Below the pieces are notes generated by a model that worked only from the letters and a program-made list of their open reading frames with translations, was not told where the DNA came from and made no database searches. Source: UBA4720 sp038227135 (lineage in GTDB: Bacteria > Gemmatimonadota > Gemmatimonadetes > Gemmatimonadales > Gemmatimonadaceae). Taken from it: 64,000 bases of DNA. This document shows, piece after piece, positions 1 to 9,470 of this stretch; position 1 is the stretch's first letter, and every line of letters begins with the position of its first letter. The stretch lies in NCBI GenBank assembly GCA_038227135.1, contig JBBRQC010000010.1, positions 1-64,000 on the forward strand, read 5' to 3'. The translations under genes were made by a program, and so were the position numbers.

Positions 1-1
1 C

Positions 2-634
2 GTGTCGCGCGCCTGCTTTCGGCACCTCACACTGGAGATCGACGAGAGTGTTCTCATCCCGCGCGTCGAGACCGAGGTGCTGGTCGAGCGCGTCCTCGAG
101 CGCTGTGACAAGAATACTCGGACGATCGCCGACATCGGCACCGGATCGGGCGCCATCGCGCTTTCGCTCGCGTTCGAGCGCGAATTCGGCCGGGTTTTCG
201 CGACCGACATCTCGCTCGATGCATTGATGGTCGCGAAGGCGAACGCGGTCTTGCTGGCCGGGGTCCTGAAAGCTCGCGTGGACTTTCGTCACGGCTCGCT
301 GCTTGCCCCTCTCGGCGGCGAAAAACTGGACGCCATCGTATGCAATCCGCCGTACATCAGCTTCGCTGAGATCGTCGATCTGCCGGCAGATGTCCGCGAC
401 TGGGAGCCCAGCGTTGCCCTCCTTTGCGCGCACGACGGGCTGGCGGTGACGCGCGAGCTCGTGAGGAAGGCACCGGCATCGCTCGCGAGTGGAGGACTGC
501 TCGCTCTGGAGGTCGACACCCGTCGCGCGGGATTGGTCGCGGAAATGGTTGCCGTGGAAGGCCACTATGCTGACGTCGAAGTTCTACTCGATCTGACGGG
601 CCGCGAACGGTTCGTATTCGCGCGCCGCATTTGA
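2..634 (+). CDS. prmC: Peptide chain release factor N5-glutamine methyltransferase, 5' truncated
   Basis: This class I SAM-dependent methyltransferase modifies the Gln of the GGQ motif in release factors RF1 and RF2. The visible part has the VLIPRVETE segment near residue 20, the SAM-binding DIGTGSG loop at about 44-50 and the catalytic NPPY at 115-118. The N-terminal substrate-binding domain of about 70-80 residues lies outside the window, so the GTG at position 2 is only the edge of the open frame. It is followed after 10 bp by the YlbF-like gene in the same direction. Confidence 0.93.
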   Translation: MSRACFRHLTLEIDESVLIPRVETEVLVERVLERCDKNTRTIADIGTGSGAIALSLAFEREFGRVFATDISLDALMVAKANAVLLAGVLKARVDFRHGSLLAPLGGEKLDAIVCNPPYISFAEIVDLPADVRDWEPSVALLCAHDGLAVTRELVRKAPASLASGGLLALEVDTRRAGLVAEMVAVEGHYADVEVLLDLTGRERFVFARRI

Positions 635-659
635 GCGCCAAGGGATGACAGGAGACGCG

Positions 660-1013
660 ATGCTGGAAGAGAAAGCCAAGGATTTGGGCCGCCTGATTGG
701 GCAGAGCTCGGAATACCAGACGCTGAAGCGGTCGAGCGAGGGTTTGAACAATGACCGCGAGGCGGTGGCGCTGCTGCAGGAGATGGAGAAGCTCCGGGGG
801 GAGGCGCAGGCGCTGATCCAGAGCGGAGAGAATCCGACTCCCGAGATGGAGCAGCAGCTGGACGCAATGCTCGAGAAGATCCAGGCACAGCCCGCGTATC
901 AGCGTGCGGTGTCCGCGCAGGAGAACTTCGACAAGCTCATGCTGCGCGTGAATCAATGGATAATGGATGGCATGAAGAAGGGCGCCGCGAGCCCGATCAT
1001 CACCCTGTCCTGA
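660..1013 (+). CDS. YlbF/YmcA-like regulator
   Basis: A small, very acidic and helical protein of 117 residues, rich in Glu, Gln and Lys, matching the com_ylbF (YlbF/YmcA) type of helical-bundle protein. In Bacillus these proteins partner in RNase Y and competence control; the role here is unknown. An in-frame ATG lies at 645, but the ATG at 660 fits the family length better and follows a GGAGACG ribosome site. It sits between prmC and tmk in a compact rightward operon. Confidence 0.7.
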   Translation: MLEEKAKDLGRLIGQSSEYQTLKRSSEGLNNDREAVALLQEMEKLRGEAQALIQSGENPTPEMEQQLDAMLEKIQAQPAYQRAVSAQENFDKLMLRVNQWIMDGMKKGAASPIITLS

Positions 1014-1015
1014 GC

Positions 1016-1681
1016 ATGCCCCGCGGCAAGCTGATCGTCTTCGAGGGCGCCGAAGGGGCGGGAAAAACCACTCAGATCAAACTGATAGCCAAGCGACTGA
1101 CGGCCGCCCGTATTCCGGTCCTCGCCGTTCGTGAGCCGGGCGGGACGCCGGTGGGCGACGCAATACGCGAGATTCTTCTCGATTCCGAGCACCACATCAG
1201 TCCGCCGGGCGAAGCTCTGCTCTTCATGGCTTCGCGCGCGGAGCTCATCACACGGGAGATCCTGCCGGCGCTCGCCAGGGGCGACGTGGTTCTCGTCGAC
1301 CGGTTTTTTCTGTCCACTTACGCGTATCAGATAGTTGGACGCGGCCTGCCGGAAGACGAGGTTCGCGCCTCCAACCGCCTCGCGACGGGCGGCTTGGTGC
1401 CCGACTTGACGCTGCTATTGGACGTTCCGCAGGCAGAGGGGCTGGGGCGGGCTGACGCGCGGGGAAAGCGCGACCGGATGGAGCGCTCCGGGGATGATTT
1501 CCACGGCCGAGTCGGCGACGCATTCCGAAAGTTCGTCGAGCCGGCGTGGCAGCGGTCGCATCCGGAGTGCGGACCGATCAAGTTGATTGATGGGACGGGC
1601 GACGAGATGGCGGTGCTCGTGCGCATTTTCTCGGCCCTGGCTTCGGCGTTCCCGCAACCTTTTGGCAAGATCAAGAGTTAA
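1016..1681 (+). CDS. tmk: Thymidylate kinase
   Basis: Phosphorylates dTMP to dTDP with ATP in the dTTP synthesis pathway. The P-loop FEGAEGAGKTT starts at residue 8, followed by the REPGGTPVGDAIR dTMP-binding segment, the DRFFLSTYAYQ motif and the LLLDVP strand. The open frame runs back to 956, but the ATG at 1016, just after the preceding stop, gives the usual length of 221 residues. The Arg in the DR motif and the P-loop are intact. Confidence 0.95.
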   Translation: MPRGKLIVFEGAEGAGKTTQIKLIAKRLTAARIPVLAVREPGGTPVGDAIREILLDSEHHISPPGEALLFMASRAELITREILPALARGDVVLVDRFFLSTYAYQIVGRGLPEDEVRASNRLATGGLVPDLTLLLDVPQAEGLGRADARGKRDRMERSGDDFHGRVGDAFRKFVEPAWQRSHPECGPIKLIDGTGDEMAVLVRIFSALASAFPQPFGKIKS

Positions 1682-1688
1682 ATAGAAG

Positions 1689-3311
1689 ATGAAATTAAGA
1701 CTTCCCAGCGCATCGGCGCGGGCTCGCTCGGTGATCGTTGCCGGCACGTTCTTCGGAGCGCTCGTTACCGGTGGATGGCTGCTGCAGCGCGGCTCCCGCA
1801 CCGGAGCTTTTACGGAGTTCGAAGGAGCACAGCTGTTCGACAATGTCCTCCACCATGTGCAGAACGACTTCGTCGACCCGATCAGTGATTCTACGCTCTA
1901 TCGTAAATCAGTGGACGGCATGCTCTACGAGCTGAGGGATCCCTACTCGACGTTCCTGCCGCCGGAGCGTTTCGCTCGGCTCAACGAGTCCACGAGCGGC
2001 AACTACGCCGGCCTGGGTCTCGAGACGGATCTTCGAGATGGCTGGCTGATCGTGGTTGCCCCGCTGCCAGGCGGGCCTGCTGAGCGCGCGGGCCTGCAGC
2101 CGGGCGACCGCATTGTCGAGATCATGGGCAAGCCCGCAAAGGGATGGACCAGCGAGGAGGCATCGAAGGCCTTGCGTGGCAAGGCGGGGACACCGGTGAC
2201 ACTCAAGATCGAGCGGCCGGGAGCTCCAACGCCGATGGAAATTAAGCTTGTGCGCTCGACGATCCACCAGAGCGCGGTGCGGCGGATATCAATGCTGGGC
2301 GACGGCGTCGGCTACATCGATCTGAAGGCGTTCAGCGATTCGACGGCCAAGGAGATGACCGCGGCGATAGCAAGTCTTCTCGCGCGTGGAATGAAGACGC
2401 TCGTGCTCGACCTGCGAATGAATCCAGGCGGATTGCTGAATCAGGGAGTGAAGGTATCCGATCTCTTTCTAAATGCCGGACAAAAGATCGTGAGCATGCA
2501 CGGACGGCTCCCCGAGGCGAACCGGGAGTTCGCCGACACCGCCAAACAACGGTGGCCCGAGCTGCCTCTGATCGTACTCGTTGATGGACGCAGTGCCAGC
2601 GCTGCCGAGATAGTTGCCGGTGCGCTGCAGGACCACGATCGCGCGCTCATCGTCGGAACGGCGACGTACGGGAAGGGAAGCGCGCAAAGCGTAGTTTCGT
2701 TTGGGGACGAGGGCGGACTCAAGCTGACGACGGCCAGATGGTTCACTCCCGCGGGGCGATCCATCACGCGTCCGCGGCCGAGCGACGACGGGAGCGATGA
2801 TGCGGTGCCGGTGAAACGCGAGAGATTCCGTACTGATGCCGGCCGTGTCGTATTCGGCGGCGGTGGCATTGCCCCCGATGTGATCGCCGGCGACAGCGTT
2901 ATTCCAATCGCCGAGGGCCGCTTCATTCACGCCCTTGGTGCCAACGGAGGCCATTTTCGCGATGCGGTCACCGATTACGCTCTCTACGTGAAAGCTGCAC
3001 ACGCGGTTACGTCTCCGGACTTCGTCGTCACTCCCGCGATGCGCGACGAAGTCTGGAACCGGATGAAGCAGCGTGGAATCGACATTCCGCGCTCGGTCTT
3101 CGACGAAGGAGAGCCGCTCGTCACCCGCCTCATCGGGTACGACATCGCGCGCTATGTGTTCGGGAGCGAGGCCGAGTTCAGGCGGCGGGCATCGGTCGAC
3201 AAAGCGCTGCAACGGGCGCTGCAGCTGGCGCACGGGTCGCCGAGCGAGACGGAGCTGCTGCGGAAAGCGACAGCCATGGCCCAGCCGGCCGATAGCCTGG
3301 AAGGTCAGTGA
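1689..3311 (+). CDS. C-terminal processing protease, S41 family
   Basis: An envelope serine protease of the CtpA/Prc type, 540 residues. Residues 13-33 form a single N-terminal membrane anchor or uncleaved signal. A PDZ domain spans about 105-190, with the carboxylate-binding GLGLE loop. The S41 catalytic domain has the RSASAAEI serine motif (about 301-308) and Lys329 in YGKGSAQ, forming the Ser-Lys dyad. The tail beyond about 400 is helical and probably modulates substrate access. Its stop overlaps the GTG start of the next gene (GTGA), so the two are probably translationally coupled. Confidence 0.92.
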   Translation: MKLRLPSASARARSVIVAGTFFGALVTGGWLLQRGSRTGAFTEFEGAQLFDNVLHHVQNDFVDPISDSTLYRKSVDGMLYELRDPYSTFLPPERFARLNESTSGNYAGLGLETDLRDGWLIVVAPLPGGPAERAGLQPGDRIVEIMGKPAKGWTSEEASKALRGKAGTPVTLKIERPGAPTPMEIKLVRSTIHQSAVRRISMLGDGVGYIDLKAFSDSTAKEMTAAIASLLARGMKTLVLDLRMNPGGLLNQGVKVSDLFLNAGQKIVSMHGRLPEANREFADTAKQRWPELPLIVLVDGRSASAAEIVAGALQDHDRALIVGTATYGKGSAQSVVSFGDEGGLKLTTARWFTPAGRSITRPRPSDDGSDDAVPVKRERFRTDAGRVVFGGGGIAPDVIAGDSVIPIAEGRFIHALGANGGHFRDAVTDYALYVKAAHAVTSPDFVVTPAMRDEVWNRMKQRGIDIPRSVFDEGEPLVTRLIGYDIARYVFGSEAEFRRRASVDKALQRALQLAHGSPSETELLRKATAMAQPADSLEGQ

Positions 3312-4162
3312 GCGAGCGGGTTTTCATCATAGGGCCCGGTCATGTGGGGCGCGGGCTTGCCCGCGCCTTTCGTGCATCGGGGGTCGAGGTCGTTGGACTT
3401 CACGGGAAGCGCCCTTCGGGCGTCGCGACGTCGACGGGTGCATTGCCGACCGAGCTGGCGAGCGCCAATGTCGTCCTCGTTTCCGTGCGCGACCCACAGC
3501 TGGACGAAACAATCGACGAGGTAATCGCGGCATCTCGCGACGGACGACTTGCACGGGGCACGGTGATCCTGCACACGTCGGCGATCGCCGAGCCGTCAGG
3601 TCTGCTGACTCTGAATGAGTCCGGATTTCCCGGGGGCACGTTCCATCCCCTGGTGCCGTTCAGCGATCCCGAGGTCGCCGCGGAGCTGCTGCGCAAGGGA
3701 TGGATCGGCATCGACGGAGAGAATTCCGCCCGAAACGCGTCACGACGCCTGGCTGGGCACCTTGGCGCGCGAACGCTCGACATTCCCGCCGGGCGAAAGC
3801 CGGCCTATCATGCGGCTGCGGTGATCTCGTCGAATTTTCCGGTAGTCTTGGCGTCAGTTGCTGGCCACTTGTTGCACGACATCGGGGTTCCGGACGCAAG
3901 CGCCTACCAGGCAGTCGAGAGTCTGATGAGCGGCGCGCTGGCCAACATGAAGCAGGCGCTCCCGGATGACGCCCTCACCGGCCCAATCGTGCGCGGGGAC
4001 GCTGAGACCGTGGGTAAGCACGTTCGCGCGCTGGAGAAACACGGGAGCGCGCTCGACGTGTACCGCGCGCTGTCGGCCGCCGCGATGGAGATCGCGCGCT
4101 ACCGCGGCGTCGATCAGAAAAAGCTGGCGGTGCTGGCGGGGCTGCTGCGATCGAGCAAATAG
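3308..4162 (+). CDS. Rossmann-fold DUF2520 oxidoreductase-like protein
   Basis: A 284-residue protein with an N-terminal NAD(P)-binding Rossmann fold (IIGPGHVGRGLARAF at residues 7-21) and a helical C-terminal domain with KPAYHAAAVISSN. This is the layout of the DUF2520 family, related to ProC and F420-dependent NADP reductases. The physiological substrate is not known. In many genomes this gene sits near pantothenate genes, but here it follows the S41 protease with an overlapping GTGA start. Confidence 0.8.
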   Translation: MSERVFIIGPGHVGRGLARAFRASGVEVVGLHGKRPSGVATSTGALPTELASANVVLVSVRDPQLDETIDEVIAASRDGRLARGTVILHTSAIAEPSGLLTLNESGFPGGTFHPLVPFSDPEVAAELLRKGWIGIDGENSARNASRRLAGHLGARTLDIPAGRKPAYHAAAVISSNFPVVLASVAGHLLHDIGVPDASAYQAVESLMSGALANMKQALPDDALTGPIVRGDAETVGKHVRALEKHGSALDVYRALSAAAMEIARYRGVDQKKLAVLAGLLRSSK

Positions 4163-4167
4163 AACGT

Positions 4168-4833
4168 CTAGAACGTTACTCCGCTCGACTGATCGACGAC
4201 CTTGACGCCCTTCGGAACCGAGAAGCGGAAACTCGATTTGCTGAGATCCGGATTGGCGGTGAAGCTCGTGATCACGACGTGGCGTTTGAGTCCGTTCGCC
4301 GTCTCGAGGTCGAACTGTCTGATGCTCGAGTCGGTATCGTCGATCCACACCTTCGCGCTGGTGAACGCCGGATTTGGGCGCTTGGGGACCAGCGTTACCG
4401 CGTGGGTCGCACGGCCACCGAGTGACGCGGAGCCAGCGGCAGTCACAGTGAACCGCGTCCGCGGAGAATTCAGGAACTGATTGGCCGGATCGACGGTGAT
4501 AGCGTTGTCACCGCTGTACGGCATCCGGATGACCTGACCGGGCGCGCTGCTCGGCAGGTAGAACCAGAGCGTCGATCCGTCGGCCGCGACTCTATCACCA
4601 CTCTCGAAGTCGATGCTCAGAAGATTGGGCTTCCTGCGCTGGATCACGCCCTTTGTCGTCTGGGTGTTCCCGGTGAGCGGGTTGCTGAGGGTCTGCCGGA
4701 ACTCGGCCCGCATGCTAGTGAGACGGGAATACGCAGCCGCTGCCCGATCGATGATCGCATCAGCGCTCTGCGCTTGGCCCGCGACGGGAAGCACGGTCAG
4801 CGCGATCGCCGCGAGATATGTGAGCTTTTTCAT
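4168..4833 (-). CDS. lolA: Outer-membrane lipoprotein carrier protein LolA
   Basis: A periplasmic chaperone that moves lipoproteins from the LolCDE exporter to the outer membrane. It has a signal peptide of about 22 residues ending near AGQAQS. The mature domain carries typical LolA features: the helix with FRQTLSNPLTG, the GVIQRRKPNLLSIDFE strands, the LWFYLP segment and the C-terminal strand with FRFSVPKGVKVVD. The 221-residue length is normal. It is the last gene of the leftward smc-aroF-lolA stretch and converges with the DUF2520 gene. It supports a diderm cell. Confidence 0.9.
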   Translation of the reverse strand: MKKLTYLAAIALTVLPVAGQAQSADAIIDRAAAAYSRLTSMRAEFRQTLSNPLTGNTQTTKGVIQRRKPNLLSIDFESGDRVAADGSTLWFYLPSSAPGQVIRMPYSGDNAITVDPANQFLNSPRTRFTVTAAGSASLGGRATHAVTLVPKRPNPAFTSAKVWIDDTDSSIRQFDLETANGLKRHVVITSFTANPDLSKSSFRFSVPKGVKVVDQSSGVTF

Positions 4834-4856
4834 ACGTTAGACTTACCCTGCGACGG

Positions 4857-5897
4857 CTATGCCGTTCCGGTTTCGGCTGGGGGAATACTTCGTCCGATGG
4901 CTGCGGCCACGGCGCGGAGCTCGCGGACCAGCTGCGTGAATTGATCGGGGTACAGAGATTGAGCGCCATCGGAGAGCGCGCGATCGGGCTCGGGGTGCAT
5001 TTCGATCATCACACCGTCCGCGCCGGCTGCCACCGCCGCGCGCGCCATCGGGATCACCTTGTCGCGGAGCCCCGTGCCGTGACTCGGATCGGCGATAATC
5101 GGCAGATGGGATAAGCGATGCACGATCGGAATTGCGGTGAGGTCGAACATGTTCCGCGCGGCCGGATCGAAGCTCCTCACGCCACGCTCGCAGAGAATGA
5201 CGTTTTCATTTCCTTCGGCAAGGATGTATTCGGCGCTCAGCAGCAGCTCGTTGATCGTGGCCGCCATTCCGCGCTTGAGCAGGACCGGCTTTTTCAGCTT
5301 GCCGACGGTCTTGAGCAGCGAATAGTTCTGCATGTTACGCGCGCCTATCTGGATGCAGTCGGCGATTTCAGCGACCATCTGCGCGCCCTCGGCGTCCATC
5401 GCTTCCGTCACGATCGGCAGGCCGGTCTCCTTGCGCGCCAGAGCGAGAAGCTCGAGGCCCTTTCGTCCCATTCCCTGAAACGAGTACGGCGAGCTGCGTG
5501 GCTTGAAAGCGCCGCCTCGCAGCGCATTGCCACCAGCGGCTCTTACGATTCGCGCCGCCGAGAGTATCTGGGCCTCGGATTCAACAGAGCAGGGCCCACC
5601 GATGACGACGACGGTATCACCGCCCACCGACACACCCGGCGCCAGCGTTACGACGGTGCTCTCCGGCTTCCATTCGCGCGAGACCTGCTTGTACGGCTGG
5701 GTGACGTGGATAACCTGAGCAACTCCCGGCAACGCTTCGATCCGGGACGAGTCTACGCGTCCATCGTTGCCGACCAGTCCGACAGCCGTACGCTGTGCGC
5801 CGGGCATCGGCCTAGCTTCGTAGCCCATTTCCTTGATGACGTCGACCACGCGATCGACGTCTTTCGCCGACGCGTCGTGCTGCATGACTACTAGCAT
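4857..5897 (-). CDS. aroF: 3-deoxy-7-phosphoheptulonate synthase (AroF type)
   Basis: Catalyses the first step of the shikimate pathway, condensing phosphoenolpyruvate and erythrose 4-phosphate. Residues 1-70 form a ferredoxin-like regulatory domain, starting MLVVMQHDASAKDVDRV, as in the single-chain type I-beta enzymes. The catalytic barrel follows, with GGPCSVES (phosphate binding), KPRSSPYSFQG, LLKRGM, CERGVRSF and DPSHGTG. It starts immediately upstream of the smc stop and is probably cotranscribed with smc. Confidence 0.93.
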   Translation of the reverse strand: MLVVMQHDASAKDVDRVVDVIKEMGYEARPMPGAQRTAVGLVGNDGRVDSSRIEALPGVAQVIHVTQPYKQVSREWKPESTVVTLAPGVSVGGDTVVVIGGPCSVESEAQILSAARIVRAAGGNALRGGAFKPRSSPYSFQGMGRKGLELLALARKETGLPIVTEAMDAEGAQMVAEIADCIQIGARNMQNYSLLKTVGKLKKPVLLKRGMAATINELLLSAEYILAEGNENVILCERGVRSFDPAARNMFDLTAIPIVHRLSHLPIIADPSHGTGLRDKVIPMARAAVAAGADGVMIEMHPEPDRALSDGAQSLYPDQFTQLVRELRAVAAAIGRSIPPAETGTA

Positions 5898-8800
5898 TTA
5901 AGCGGTGACTGGCGCTGTGTCGGCGACTTCCGCGGGCTCGTCGCGCAGCTGCGGTGTGTGCGCGGGATGCGCTGGAGAGATAGTCTCGTCCACGGTTCTG
6001 CCCCGCATCCGGACGCTCACCAACGATGATACGCCGGGCTCCTGCATCGTCACGCCATAGACCGCATCCGCCGCTTCAGTCGTCGTACGGGGATTGTGCG
6101 TGATCACGATGAACTGGGTGTTCGCCTTGAACCGGTTGAGCATTCTGACGAAGTGCCCGATGTTCTGATCGTCGAGCGGCGCGTCCACCTCGTCCAACAG
6201 GCAGAAAGGACTCGGCTTCGTCAGGAAAATGCCGAACAGCAGCGACAATGCGACCAGCGCTTTCTCTCCGCTAGACAGCAGGTGAATCCGCTGGGTGCGC
6301 TTTCCGCGCGGTGAAGCGTGGATCTCGATGTCGCCCTCGAGCGGGTTCTCTGGATTCTCGAGTCTCAGGTCGCACTCGCCCCCGCCGAACAGCGTCATGA
6401 AGATATTGCGGAAGTTCTCGCGCACCTTGACGAAGGTCTGGAGAAACAGCTCCCTCGCCGTCGTGTCGATTTCGCGAATCGCCTGCTGGAGCGAGCTTTT
6501 CGCCGAGTTGAGATCATCACGCTGTGTGGTGAGGAATTCCAGGCGCTTCGTCTCCTCCTCGTGCTCTTCGATCGCCAGCGGGTTCACCGGCCCGAGCGCA
6601 TCGAGCTGCTCGCGCACGACCGCGGCTTCCGCTCGCAGAGTCTCGTCGTCCAGCTCCAGGTTCTTCGCGCCCGCGAGTAGCTCGTCGACCGGCTTCTTCC
6701 ATTCGGCTTCGAGTCGCTCGCGGATGGCTGTTCTACGTCCCGACAGCTCGGTGTAGCGAAGCTCCGCTGAATGCAGCTCCTCGCCAAGAGCCGCGACCCG
6801 GTGGCGCATTTCGATGAGGACGTGCTCGTCGCTCGTCAAACGCTCGTCCACCTCACGGACCGCGAGCTCGGCGTCCGCGAGTCTCTGCTCGGCGTCTTCC
6901 AGCGTCGCCTGTCTCGCATCGAGATCACTCTGCCATTGCGACAGCTGCTGAGTGAGCTGTGAATCGGCGCTCGACAGCGTGGTCAGCTCGAGCTGCAGCG
7001 AATGAAGTCGTCCGGTTGCCGAAGCGAACTCGTCGGTCAGGTGGCGGCGGCGATCCGCCGCTACCTCCAGCTGGGCCTGCGCCTGCGCGCGGCGGATCTG
7101 GCTCGCAGTTCGCTGGTCGCGGGCCTCGTCCTGCCTCTGCTCGGCAGAAACGAGCATCTCGCGCGTGGCGGCCACGGCTGCTTCGTGCTCGGCAATCCTC
7201 GCCCCGATATCGCGTGCGCTGCTCGCCAGCGAGGCGAGACGGGCGGTCGTCTGGCTTTCGCGCTCGCTCAGTCTCTCGATAAGTGCGCGCGCTTCCGCAG
7301 CCTCGCGAGCGGCTCGCTGGTGTTGCCGCGCCAGCGCAGCCGAGTGGTCAGATGCTTCGACGTTGGCGCGTGTAGCCTGCGTGGCAGCTTCCTGCGCAAC
7401 GATCGCTGCGCGCTCCGCCGAGGCGAGCGTTGCTCGTTCGGCTTCGGTGGTGGCGGCGGCGGCGTGGCGGGCGGTAGCGAGGTTCGATACCGCCTGCTTC
7501 AGCTCGACGATTTCCGCGCGCCGGCGGAGGGGACCCGGTCCCGACTCCGCTGCCGGCAGCCAGATTGCGCCGCGAGCATCCACGAATGCGGTACCGCTTT
7601 CCATCGGTGTCACGCGTCCCAATAGCGAACGCACCCACCCATTGGCAGGCGACGATGAAGTCACCAGGTCGCCGAGTCCATTGGGCAGCTCTGACGCTTC
7701 TGGGGACTGTTCGACCAGCGAGTCCACTGGGAGCAGCAGCAGCGGGCCCGGCCCGGCCGACGCGTGCCACGCGCGGATAGCCTCTGCGACCGAGCGGTCG
7801 CGCACCAGCACCGCATTAACGGTGGCGCCGAGAAAACGCTCTACCAGCGCGGACGAGTTCGCATCGGCGCTGATGAAGTCACTGAGCGGACCCAGAATCG
7901 CTCCTTCGCCGAAAATGCCGCGCTCCTTGAGCAGTCGCGCCGCCGCAGGAGCGAGTCCAACCCGCTCTCTCTCTAGAGCCTCCAGGGCGTTCAGCTTGGC
8001 GACCGATGCCGTATGCAGCTCGTCGGCGCGAAGCAGGTCAGCTCTCGCGGCGGTCTCGCGCTCGCGGGCCTGCATGGCCAACGCACGCGCGTCATCGGCG
8101 GCGACGGTGGTTTCGGCCACACGCGCTGCCGCGATGGCAGCGGCGTCTTCTGCTGCCGCGAGATCGCGACGGGATGCTTCGGCCGCGTCGAGCAGGTGCG
8201 ACTGCTCAGTCTCGAGTGTAGATCTGCGCGCCGCGATCTCGGACTGCTCCCGCTCGCTGCTCTGTCGGTCCAGATCAGCACGGTGGAGCTCTTCGCGCAG
8301 ATCGCGCAACGTCCGTTCGCCTTGCTCGACATTTGAGCGCGCCACGCTCAACGCGGCGCGAACTTCCTCCTCGTGCCTCGCGTGGGAGCCGAGAGCTCCG
8401 TCGGCGTCAGCAAGCGCTGCCTCGAGCTCCGCAAGCTCGCTCGACGCGCGCTCGAGCTCGGTGCTAACGCGTCCCGCTACCGCATCACCCTCGCGTCGCT
8501 CTTCCTCCGCACGCTCCCGACGTGAGGTTGAATTGCGCAGCCTTTCCTCGGCGACTGCAATCTCTCCGCGCAGCTGCTGGGTACTCTCGCGTTGATCGGT
8601 GACGAGACGGCCCAGCTCGGTGCGCCTGGCCTCCGCGGTAGTGCGAGCGGCGAGCGCGGCGTCGCGCGCCGATTCGGCGGCGCGAAGCCTCTCTTCTTCC
8701 GCGGGCACTTCAGTGCGAAGGCTCGCTACGCGCGTTTCCAATCGGAGGAGATCACCGCGCCACGCGTCCATCTCGCGTGATGCATGCGCTACCTCGAGCG

Positions 8801-9470
8801 TAAACCGACGGGCCATCAGCTCACCGTGACGCTCAGCGCGCTTTCTCTGGCGAGACAGCGAGCGGACCTGGCTCTGTACTTCTGATATGAGGTCGTCGAT
8901 CCGGGCCAGGTCGGTGGCGGTCTCCTCGAGACGCCGCTCGGCGCTCCGCCTGCGATCCCGATAGAGGCCTACGCCCGCGGCCTCTTCGAAGAGCTCACGC
9001 CGATCGTCGGGTCTGTCGGAAAGCAACGCGTCGACCATCTTCGATTCGATGACTACGCCCGAATCGGCACCGAGCCCGGTGCCGCGCACCATGTCGTGGA
9101 TGTCGCGCAGCCTGCAGGGAGAGCTATTTAGGAAATAATCGCTTTCGCCGGAGCGGCTCAGTCTCCGCGTTATCACGACCTCGCGGTACGGAATGTCGAG
9201 CGACCCATCGTCGTTCTCGAAATGCAGCGACACTTCAGCGACGTTCACTGCGCGCCGCGCGGAAGACCCCTGGAAAATCACTTCTTCCATCTTCGCGCCG
9301 CGGAGTGTTTTTGCGCGCTGTTCGCCGAGTACCCAGCGCACGGCATCGGAGACGTTGGATTTTCCGCAGCCATTGGGACCCACGATAGCAGTCACACCAG
9401 GCTCGAAAACCATTTCGATGCGGTCGGCGAACGACTTGAATCCGTGGATCTCGAGCTTCGTTAAACGCAC
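5898..9470 (-). CDS. smc: Chromosome segregation ATPase SMC
   Basis: Condensin ATPase of 1190 residues. The Walker A GPNGCGKSN is at 31-39, followed by long Arg/Glu/Ala-rich coiled coils, a globular hinge at roughly 510-640, a second coiled coil, and a C-terminal head with the LLSSGEKALVALSLL signature and Walker B CLLDEVDAPLDD. Length and order are typical of bacterial SMC. The GTG start overlaps the stop of the SPOR gene upstream (TAGTG). The many long open frames on the opposite strand are shadows of the biased codon use in the coiled coils. Confidence 0.96.
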   Translation of the reverse strand: MRLTKLEIHGFKSFADRIEMVFEPGVTAIVGPNGCGKSNVSDAVRWVLGEQRAKTLRGAKMEEVIFQGSSARRAVNVAEVSLHFENDDGSLDIPYREVVITRRLSRSGESDYFLNSSPCRLRDIHDMVRGTGLGADSGVVIESKMVDALLSDRPDDRRELFEEAAGVGLYRDRRRSAERRLEETATDLARIDDLISEVQSQVRSLSRQRKRAERHGELMARRFTLEVAHASREMDAWRGDLLRLETRVASLRTEVPAEEERLRAAESARDAALAARTTAEARRTELGRLVTDQRESTQQLRGEIAVAEERLRNSTSRRERAEEERREGDAVAGRVSTELERASSELAELEAALADADGALGSHARHEEEVRAALSVARSNVEQGERTLRDLREELHRADLDRQSSEREQSEIAARRSTLETEQSHLLDAAEASRRDLAAAEDAAAIAAARVAETTVAADDARALAMQARERETAARADLLRADELHTASVAKLNALEALERERVGLAPAAARLLKERGIFGEGAILGPLSDFISADANSSALVERFLGATVNAVLVRDRSVAEAIRAWHASAGPGPLLLLPVDSLVEQSPEASELPNGLGDLVTSSSPANGWVRSLLGRVTPMESGTAFVDARGAIWLPAAESGPGPLRRRAEIVELKQAVSNLATARHAAAATTEAERATLASAERAAIVAQEAATQATRANVEASDHSAALARQHQRAAREAAEARALIERLSERESQTTARLASLASSARDIGARIAEHEAAVAATREMLVSAEQRQDEARDQRTASQIRRAQAQAQLEVAADRRRHLTDEFASATGRLHSLQLELTTLSSADSQLTQQLSQWQSDLDARQATLEDAEQRLADAELAVREVDERLTSDEHVLIEMRHRVAALGEELHSAELRYTELSGRRTAIRERLEAEWKKPVDELLAGAKNLELDDETLRAEAAVVREQLDALGPVNPLAIEEHEEETKRLEFLTTQRDDLNSAKSSLQQAIREIDTTARELFLQTFVKVRENFRNIFMTLFGGGECDLRLENPENPLEGDIEIHASPRGKRTQRIHLLSSGEKALVALSLLFGIFLTKPSPFCLLDEVDAPLDDQNIGHFVRMLNRFKANTQFIVITHNPRTTTEAADAVYGVTMQEPGVSSLVSVRMRGRTVDETISPAHPAHTPQLRDEPAEVADTAPVTA

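Noticed and set aside
7165..8595. 476-residue plus-strand open frame opposite smc
   Set aside because: It is Ser/Ala/Arg low-complexity sequence produced by the biased coiled-coil codons of smc on the other strand; no domain is seen.
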